A DNA stretch of 38,978 nt from Tannerella sp. (lineage in GTDB: Bacteria > Bacteroidota > Bacteroidia > Bacteroidales > Tannerellaceae), in contig JAISNP010000022.1 of NCBI GenBank assembly GCA_031276175.1, positions 1-38,978 on the forward strand, in the 5' to 3' direction. This document shows positions 33,622-38,978 of this stretch, in pieces. Under the pieces are notes generated by a model. It was not told the DNA's origin, did not search any database, and saw only the letters and a list, made by a program, of their open reading frames with translations. Each line of letters opens with the position of its first letter. Within the stretch, counting starts at the first letter, position 1. The position numbers and the translations under genes are program-made.

Positions 33622-36054
33622 TCAGGATTTTTCTTTTCGCCTGAACAGCGTCAGTATTGCGTAAGCGAACAACCCGATCAACACAATCCCGACGACGATA
33701 GAAGCGGTCATCGACACTTTGGCGCCAAGATAATATATGTCGTCCACGCATTTCAATTCGATTTTGTGGTTTCCTGCCGGAACGGCCAGCCCGCGCAGGA
33801 TGTAGTTCACCCGTACCAGCGGAACTTCTTCGCCGTCGATATATGCGTGCCACGTCTTGTAGTATACTTCGGAAAAAACGGCCAGACGTGGCGCGGGACT
33901 GCTGCTTTCGTAGATCAGATAGCCGGGATTGGCGTAATCCGACAGCCGGATGACGGCCGAACTGTCCGTCGCTCCCTGCAACGTTTCCCAGCCGGACAAT
34001 TTGTTTTTCCACACGGTGTCGATTACGGCTGTCTGTGCGGGGTCGAAATCGTTCAGGGCTACAATTTCTTCGTCAGGCGAGTTGACCCACTTCAACGTGT
34101 CTACAAACCATACGTTTCCCAACGCGCCGCCGTTGCGCTGTACCTGCGCCCCCTGCGGCGAGGGAATGATCACATAGCGCCCGTTCAGCATGTTCAATAT
34201 ATTCATGTTGATGCCTTTCGACAGATAATAGTCGATAATATCCTGATAGCGGCGCAACTTGGCCGGGCTGTAACCTCCGATGGATTTGTGGAAATAAGAC
34301 GTTTCGGATTCGTTGTACGTGTCGCGTGCCAGATTCAACACGCGGTAGTTCGGGTCATTGTCCTGAAGTATCTGTTGATCGGCAGGCGTAGGGACGATTT
34401 CATGCGCCTGCTTCCTCGGCACAAAACTGTCGTAGTTGATAAACCGCTTGTCGACCGCCCACAAGTCCGCCAAAATCAGTACGCCGAGGATTGCCGTCAG
34501 GTATGCCGGGCTGTACGGTTTCCGAACGCAGTACCACAAAGCGCCCGCCGCCGAGGCAATAAAGAAGCACGAACGCCAGGCGTCGGAAGTCAGCATATGC
34601 CGTCGATCGGCCAGCAGCGCATCCAGCAGTTCGGGATAGTTTTTATAATTTTCGTCTACAAACGAGGAGAAGCTCATCATCGCGCCTCCGAACAGGGCAT
34701 ATATCAGACACAACCCTCCGGTTATGCCTGCCGAAATATACAGCGGTTTCAGGAATTTGCGCCTGTCTTTCTGTTCCATGAATATTTTCAGCGCCAATAT
34801 GCCCAGTGTGACCATCGTTACTTCGGCAATGACCAGAGACATCGACGGCGTGCGAAATTTATTGTACAGCGGCAGGTGATGAAACAGGAAGTCGTTTATC
34901 AATGGAAAATGCCTCCCCCACGACATTATGACGGAAATAATCGTAGCCGCCAGAAGCCACCACTTTTCGCGTCCTTTCACAACCTGCAATCCGAAAACAA
35001 ACAGGAAACAGATTATCGCTCCTACATATACGGGGCCTGCCGTGAAAGGCTGATCGCCCCAATACATCGGAGCGTTCCTGCAAAACTGGGCTGCCTGACC
35101 TGTCGAGCGCAATACTTTGTAACATTCGGAATCCGTCCCTATATCGTGATGCGAACTTGAGCCGTAGAAATTGGGGATTAGCAAAGTCATCGTTTCTCCC
35201 CTGCCGTAACTCCACTGAAAGGCGTAATCAATGTCCAGCCCCGAAGAAGTTTTTTCTCCTTCCGCCGTAGCCTGCAATACGGCGCCGCCGCGCATGGTTT
35301 CTTTTGTGTAGTCGGCCGTAGTAAGCAGTTTACCCGCGTCCGGCGCTATTGCCAACAGCGCAACCACAACCAGAACAGCCGACGATTTAAAATAATCGGC
35401 GAGAGTATGCTCCCTGACAGCATAAACCAAATAGACAATCGCCAGCAGCAATATCATTATCAGAAGATAATAACTGATTTGCTGATGCCCCCAAACGACA
35501 TTCAGGCCGGTAAATATGAGCGTGACGATAATCCCCCATAAATATTTTTTCCGGTAGCAGAGGATGATTCCCCCGATAATCGGCGCCATGGTCGCCATCA
35601 CCAGACATTTGTTCAGATGTCCTGCCGCAATGATTATAAAATTATACGAAGCCAGCGCATAGGCAATCGCCCCAACAATACTTAATCCCGGTTTGCATCC
35701 GATGGAAATCATGAAAATATAGAACCCGATCAAATACAGGAAGACATAAACCGAATTTCCCGGCGCTATCTTCCAGAATATCCCGGAAATAGAAGAAAAT
35801 ATATTTTCTATGGGAGGCGAGAACGTATAGTTAGCCGGCATTCCGCTAAACATCCTGTTCGACCAGAAGGCATATTCGCCTGTCTGCTGATGATAGTCGG
35901 CCAAATCTTTTCCCCAGCCTCCGACGCTTTTTACATCCCCCTGCACCAGTTCTTTGTTTTCAAATATGTTCGGTGCGAAGTATACCGTATGCAATATGAT
36001 AAAGACCAATACTGCTACGACATGCGGTACGATTGCTTTTAACTGTCTGTTCAT
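33622..36054 (-). CDS. YfhO-family polytopic membrane protein
   Basis: An 810-residue inner-membrane protein of the YfhO (Bact_memb_YfhO) family. About 12 hydrophobic segments run from residue 10 to 560 with an early extracytoplasmic loop (KELVQGDVKSVGGWGKDLADYHQQ), a single segment near 790, and a large extracytoplasmic beta-rich domain between (YFHKSIGGYSPAKLRRYQ, YPGYLIYESSS-like, FSEVYYKTWHAYIDG). The family is GT-C-like and in Gram-positives helps glycosylate teichoic acids with lipid-linked sugars; the Bacteroidota role is unsettled. It is 21 bp downstream of the lipoprotein gene's stop in the same direction. Confidence 0.92.
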   Translation of the reverse strand: MNRQLKAIVPHVVAVLVFIILHTVYFAPNIFENKELVQGDVKSVGGWGKDLADYHQQTGEYAFWSNRMFSGMPANYTFSPPIENIFSSISGIFWKIAPGNSVYVFLYLIGFYIFMISIGCKPGLSIVGAIAYALASYNFIIIAAGHLNKCLVMATMAPIIGGIILCYRKKYLWGIIVTLIFTGLNVVWGHQQISYYLLIMILLLAIVYLVYAVREHTLADYFKSSAVLVVVALLAIAPDAGKLLTTADYTKETMRGGAVLQATAEGEKTSSGLDIDYAFQWSYGRGETMTLLIPNFYGSSSHHDIGTDSECYKVLRSTGQAAQFCRNAPMYWGDQPFTAGPVYVGAIICFLFVFGLQVVKGREKWWLLAATIISVIMSWGRHFPLINDFLFHHLPLYNKFRTPSMSLVIAEVTMVTLGILALKIFMEQKDRRKFLKPLYISAGITGGLCLIYALFGGAMMSFSSFVDENYKNYPELLDALLADRRHMLTSDAWRSCFFIASAAGALWYCVRKPYSPAYLTAILGVLILADLWAVDKRFINYDSFVPRKQAHEIVPTPADQQILQDNDPNYRVLNLARDTYNESETSYFHKSIGGYSPAKLRRYQDIIDYYLSKGINMNILNMLNGRYVIIPSPQGAQVQRNGGALGNVWFVDTLKWVNSPDEEIVALNDFDPAQTAVIDTVWKNKLSGWETLQGATDSSAVIRLSDYANPGYLIYESSSPAPRLAVFSEVYYKTWHAYIDGEEVPLVRVNYILRGLAVPAGNHKIELKCVDDIYYLGAKVSMTASIVVGIVLIGLFAYAILTLFRRKEKS

Positions 36055-36075
36055 TGTTCTTGTTTATTTTTATTT

Positions 36076-36819
36076 TTACTTGTATTTATGCGATATGTTG
36101 TTTTTGCTGTTTTTTTGAAGTTTCGGATATACTTTAATGTCCCGAACAGCAGCTTTTTTGCCAGCCATTTTTTCAGGTTCGCCTTCCGATTCAAGTTCCT
36201 CTTCGGTATATTCCAAGGCGCTTTCAATTTGTTTTCTCAACTTAATCAGGGATTCATCATCCAAATCTTCTTTATAAATTATATCCTTCATGCTTTCATC
36301 AAACAAATAAAGATAGTTGCCAAGGTCGAAATTTCCGCCTTTGCTTTTGCATCTGAATTTATGTTTTACTTGCCATCCACAGAACAAAGGCGAAATTTCT
36401 TCCGAACGCTCTTTTATTAATTTCAATAATTCTTTTGCCTGACTCGACAAAACTTTCATTTGCTCCACACATGTTTCCGCCTCTTTCAATGCTTCTTTAC
36501 ATTTTGACCTCCCGTATGAAGAATAGCTGTCGCTCCATATTTCGGCAGTACTAATTGCATCGTTAGCCTTTTCTCTGTATTTAGCCAATTCTTCTGCATA
36601 ATATCCTATTAAACCGGCTTTTTCTATTATAAATGAGTCTCTGTAAATAGACGTGAAGGCACTATCAATAATTGTTTCAATCGGTTCGAAACTTGAAAAA
36701 TCGTACAACGTTTTGAACATATCATCTCTAATTAGTTTGGCTACCTTATCTTCTCTTGACTGACATCCGGTAAACAAGATGAGCGGTATTGTTACCACGA
36801 ATAATATAATCCTTTTCAT
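36076..36819 (-). CDS. Uncharacterised lipoprotein
   Basis: About 247 residues (ATG at 36819; 36825 is an in-frame alternative). The N-terminus MKRIILFVVTIPLILFTGCQS ends in a lipobox with the Cys acylation site. The mature part is strongly helical, with a coiled region (YYAEELAKYREKANDAISTAE ... KEALKEAETCVEQMKVLSSQ), a Cys pair near FCGWQVKHKFRCK, and a basic C-terminus rich in Asn/Lys. It belongs to a set of three AT-rich unknown genes and is not recognised as a known family. Confidence 0.78.
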   Translation of the reverse strand: MKRIILFVVTIPLILFTGCQSREDKVAKLIRDDMFKTLYDFSSFEPIETIIDSAFTSIYRDSFIIEKAGLIGYYAEELAKYREKANDAISTAEIWSDSYSSYGRSKCKEALKEAETCVEQMKVLSSQAKELLKLIKERSEEISPLFCGWQVKHKFRCKSKGGNFDLGNYLYLFDESMKDIIYKEDLDDESLIKLRKQIESALEYTEEELESEGEPEKMAGKKAAVRDIKVYPKLQKNSKNNISHKYK

Positions 36820-36834
36820 ATCCATATGATTTTA

Positions 36835-37929
36835 TTAGTTTAGTATATCGTCTATCAGTTCCGTTTTTTTGTCTTGTTCGGCGATTATTTTTTCTGCATT
36901 TTCAATTGAAATTAAATTTAATAAGTTATTAATTTCCGGAATATCTATGAAAATTTGCGAACCAGGAATTTGCACGTTTTCTTCAGCAATGGTAATATTG
37001 GGGGTACTAATTGATATAAGATAATTAAGATTGTCTTCAATCTCTAATTCTTCATCATAATCGTCAAACCAACACTTGAAATATACGGTTATAAATCCAT
37101 TATCCACATAGTGTCTTGTATTGTTAAATGACAAAGAAATTTTAGATTCGGCGGTTCCTACTTCTTTATCTGCGGACAATTTGTTTTCAATCGCTTTTTT
37201 TTGCCATGCTATTACCTTCTCCAATAATTCTTTGAATTTATGAGTCTGTTCCTTGTTCAGATGAAGTTTAAAGCTGGCATTACGTCCGTCTACCCTGATA
37301 ATTATCTGTTCTTTTGCCCTGTCGTATTCAACGCTATTTGCACATTCGATTTTTTTGTTTTCTATATACTGTTTTACTTCGTATGTTCCAATCGTATATA
37401 TATCATCAGGTGTTGTTTTTTTATATCGTTTGTATCCATTCAATGTTTGCATAAATTTGCTCAATCCGGATTCCACTACTGCACTATATATCACTCTGCC
37501 ATATCCGCCATAGTCAAATTCTATCACAAATAAATCGCTTCCGAGTTTTTTTTGTGCGGGCAACGTCTTGCTAAGCCCTCCGATAATAGCGCCAATATCT
37601 CCCCAGCGCAATCCTCCAACGGCAGATTTGTTTATGAGGGATTTATCTTTATTTATAATACTTCCGAAACCGGCCGTTTTAATGCTATATACTGCGTCCC
37701 ATGCCGCCTCTACGGAAGTTAAGCCTTGGCTAATTGATATGCCTCTCTCGTATATCTTAAAACGGGTTTTTTTACCGTTGTCCAACCGCGTAATGCCACC
37801 GGACAATACATACAATCTTCCATTTATCTGAGAACTAAACCCTTTGGTTTTATTTCCGAGCCTCTTCCTTGTCGATATTATTGTAATTACTACCGCAATA
37901 ATTGCTATTGTTGAAAATACAACTTCCAT
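36835..37929 (-). CDS. Uncharacterised membrane-anchored protein
   Basis: A 364-residue protein with one N-terminal transmembrane helix (residues about 3-19) followed by a long soluble part. Residues about 37-180 have a beta-rich pattern with a glycine-rich insert (GGLRWGDIGAIIGGLSK); the C-terminal part is acidic (YDEELEIEDN). It has no family I recognise. It is AT-rich, and its stop is 15 bp upstream of the lipoprotein start, so the two are probably co-transcribed. Confidence 0.72.
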   Translation of the reverse strand: MEVVFSTIAIIAVVITIISTRKRLGNKTKGFSSQINGRLYVLSGGITRLDNGKKTRFKIYERGISISQGLTSVEAAWDAVYSIKTAGFGSIINKDKSLINKSAVGGLRWGDIGAIIGGLSKTLPAQKKLGSDLFVIEFDYGGYGRVIYSAVVESGLSKFMQTLNGYKRYKKTTPDDIYTIGTYEVKQYIENKKIECANSVEYDRAKEQIIIRVDGRNASFKLHLNKEQTHKFKELLEKVIAWQKKAIENKLSADKEVGTAESKISLSFNNTRHYVDNGFITVYFKCWFDDYDEELEIEDNLNYLISISTPNITIAEENVQIPGSQIFIDIPEINNLLNLISIENAEKIIAEQDKKTELIDDILN

Positions 37930-37945
37930 ATTACTCTAAGATTTT

Positions 37946-38227
37946 TTAAGTGCTCTCTTTTGGGGGAGCTTCATTTATAAACTTTTTTACGCTATCAATC
38001 ATGACATTGTCCTTTTCGTCCGCCAATAGCGCAAGACTACTCAACCAGATGTTGAAGAACATCTTTTCTCTTGCGTCTATATCAAACTTATAATCTGTGT
38101 TTTGTTCGTAATACTTACTTATCGTGTTAACGCCATTCAACGCCTCTAAAGATAGTTCAACCTTCTTATCGCCGGCTTGATTACTCTGGTGTATATTCCC
38201 GCCGAGTTTAAATGTAATTTTTTTCAT
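37946..38227 (-). CDS. Uncharacterised small cytoplasmic protein
   Basis: A 93-residue protein starting MKKITFKLGGNIHQSNQAGD. It has no membrane segment; the middle is helical (AREKMFFNIWLSSLALLADEK). It is 16 bp upstream of the membrane-anchored gene and shares its AT-rich composition, so it is likely the first gene of a three-gene unit with it and the lipoprotein. Confidence 0.65.
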   Translation of the reverse strand: MKKITFKLGGNIHQSNQAGDKKVELSLEALNGVNTISKYYEQNTDYKFDIDAREKMFFNIWLSSLALLADEKDNVMIDSVKKFINEAPPKEST

Positions 38228-38272
38228 TAGAACTTATTTTTATTCATTAGCGCACGCAAATCTGCAAACGGA

Positions 38273-38848
38273 TTAGAATACATCATTCAAATCAATTTCC
38301 ATGCCGTCGAAAATGCGTACCGGTACTTTTCCTGTTTCGTATAATGTGCCTTTGTCGTATTTCCCGCCCGATTGCAGGAGAAATACCTGCACTGCATGGT
38401 CGGGAAAAACTATCCAGTACTCGCGCACTCCGGCGGATTCATAAAGATTGAACTTTTCGGTAAAATCATATCTGGCTGTTGCGGGCGACTGTATTTCGGC
38501 TATAAAGTCCGGAGCGCCGAGGCAGCCTTTTTCGTCCAATTTGGACGGGTCGCATACGATGCAGATGTCGGGCTGTACGATGGTATCAATCCTGTGATCT
38601 TCCTTCTCGCCGTTTTTGGGAAGGCGCACATCAAAAGGCGCCGGGAAAATCTTGCATTTGCCTCTGTTCTTTTTGACGACATTGCGCAACTCGCCAAACA
38701 GATTTCCGCATATTTCCTGATGTTGCGCTCTTGGAGCCGGCGACATCATCCGAATAAATCCGTCCACAAGTTCGCGCCGTTTATCATCCCACCATGTCAG
38801 GTAGTCGGCATACGTATAGCGTTTGTTGAGGTCTAACGAAAGTTCCAT
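38273..38848 (-). CDS. Uma2-family PD-(D/E)XK nuclease-like protein
   Basis: A 191-residue protein starting at ATG 38848 (MELSLDLNKRYTYADYLTWW); an ATG 27 nt upstream is less likely because the family starts here. It has the Uma2 restriction-endonuclease-like core: YELVDG-like RELVDGFIRMM, VQPDICIVCD (D94), GAPDFIAEIQSPAT (E118, Q120) and the YESAGVREYWIV block. Function of this abundant family is unknown; it is a nuclease by fold only. Together with the two Rpn genes it makes three PD-(D/E)XK genes in the window. Confidence 0.88.
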   Translation of the reverse strand: MELSLDLNKRYTYADYLTWWDDKRRELVDGFIRMMSPAPRAQHQEICGNLFGELRNVVKKNRGKCKIFPAPFDVRLPKNGEKEDHRIDTIVQPDICIVCDPSKLDEKGCLGAPDFIAEIQSPATARYDFTEKFNLYESAGVREYWIVFPDHAVQVFLLQSGGKYDKGTLYETGKVPVRIFDGMEIDLNDVF

Positions 38849-38909
38849 AATAACGATTAAAAAAACTTGTTGCAAAGATAATGAATATGCTTATCTTTTA
38901 CAAATGCTC

Positions 38910-38940
38910 CCCGTTTCATGCAGCGCCTGAGTGAAACGGG
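38910..38940. terminator. Hairpin at the end of a minus-strand gene
   Basis: CCCGTTTCA (38910-38918) pairs perfectly with TGAAACGGG (38932-38940): a 9-bp stem and 13-nt loop, just after the predicted stop at 38942 on the minus strand. The U-tract is weak. Confidence 0.6.
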
Positions 38941-38941
38941 T

Positions 38942-38978
38942 TCAGAAATCGACGGAGATGCGGAAGTTCAGCCGGCGA
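38942..38978 (-). CDS. 3' end of an outer-membrane beta-barrel gene (5' part outside window)
   Basis: The minus-strand frame reads RRLNFRISVDF then TGA at 38944-38942. Alternating hydrophobic residues and a terminal Phe are the beta-signal of outer-membrane barrels, and a terminator hairpin follows. Only 11 codons are visible, so the call rests on the ending alone. Confidence 0.45.
   Translation of the reverse strand, partial: RRLNFRISVDF

Overview
The window looks like a chromosomal segment from a member of the Bacteroidales (phylum Bacteroidota). The evidence is: promoters of the form TTG-N20-TAnnTTTG, typical Bacteroidota gene families (carboxypeptidase-regulatory-like/outer-membrane beta-barrel protein, FeoA-FeoB fusion, Rpn/PD-(D/E)XK nuclease genes, the debranching enzyme/glycosyltransferase/GH57 glycogen operon), and secreted carbohydrate-active enzymes with lipoprotein or Sec signals. 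Genus cannot be fixed from the sequence alone.

Layout. (1) 1-17418, minus strand: a carbohydrate-degradation cluster. In transcription order it holds an acetyl-xylan-esterase-like enzyme, a double alpha/beta-hydrolase, a beta-helix (pectate-lyase-like) protein, a ceramidase-like protein, a GH2, a GH71/99-like enzyme, a GH43, an Rpn nuclease, a GH43-GH95 fusion and a second, partial Rpn nuclease. The substrate set suggests an acetylated, branched plant or host glycan (pectin or hemicellulose side chains). No SusC/SusD pair and no regulator are present in the window. (2) 17825-21160, plus: two GT4 glycosyltransferases around a radical SAM enzyme, with overlapping genes. (3) 21157-21867, minus: an unknown helical protein. 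(4) 22410-25055, plus: FeoAB plus a 55-residue Cys-rich FeoB-associated protein, behind a promoter with a dyad operator candidate. (5) 25290-29870, plus: the glycogen/alpha-glucan operon (debranching enzyme, glycogen-synthase-like GT, GH57). (6) 30041-33558, plus: an unknown protein and an outer-membrane beta-barrel protein, ending at a strong bidirectional terminator. (7) 33622-38848, minus: a YfhO-type membrane protein, three AT-rich unknowns, and a Uma2-type nuclease. The extreme right end holds the last codons of another outer-membrane protein.

The most unusual signal is a set of five tandem arrays (912-1100, 8163-8414, 17528-17695, 22066-22254, 30727-31062), plus a possible two-unit array at 29910-29951. 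Every array has a period of exactly 21 bp and every unit is built on a palindrome, yet the palindrome sequence is different and locus-specific at each site. Each array fills a long intergenic gap on the 5' side of at least one gene. Two of the arrays (2 and 3) share the same flanking sequence although their internal units are unrelated, and array 3 is enclosed by a perfect 25-bp inverted repeat. This argues for one family of elements whose interior turns over locally. A 21-bp spacing equals two helical turns, so all palindrome centres lie on one face of the DNA. I know of no named element with these properties; function is unknown.

The cluster also shows visible rearrangement: a GH43 fragment is welded onto the N-terminus of the GH2 gene, a GH43+Rpn module occurs twice, and two enzymes have lost a predicted catalytic residue (GH57 Asp to Asn; second domain of the double hydrolase Ser to Gly).
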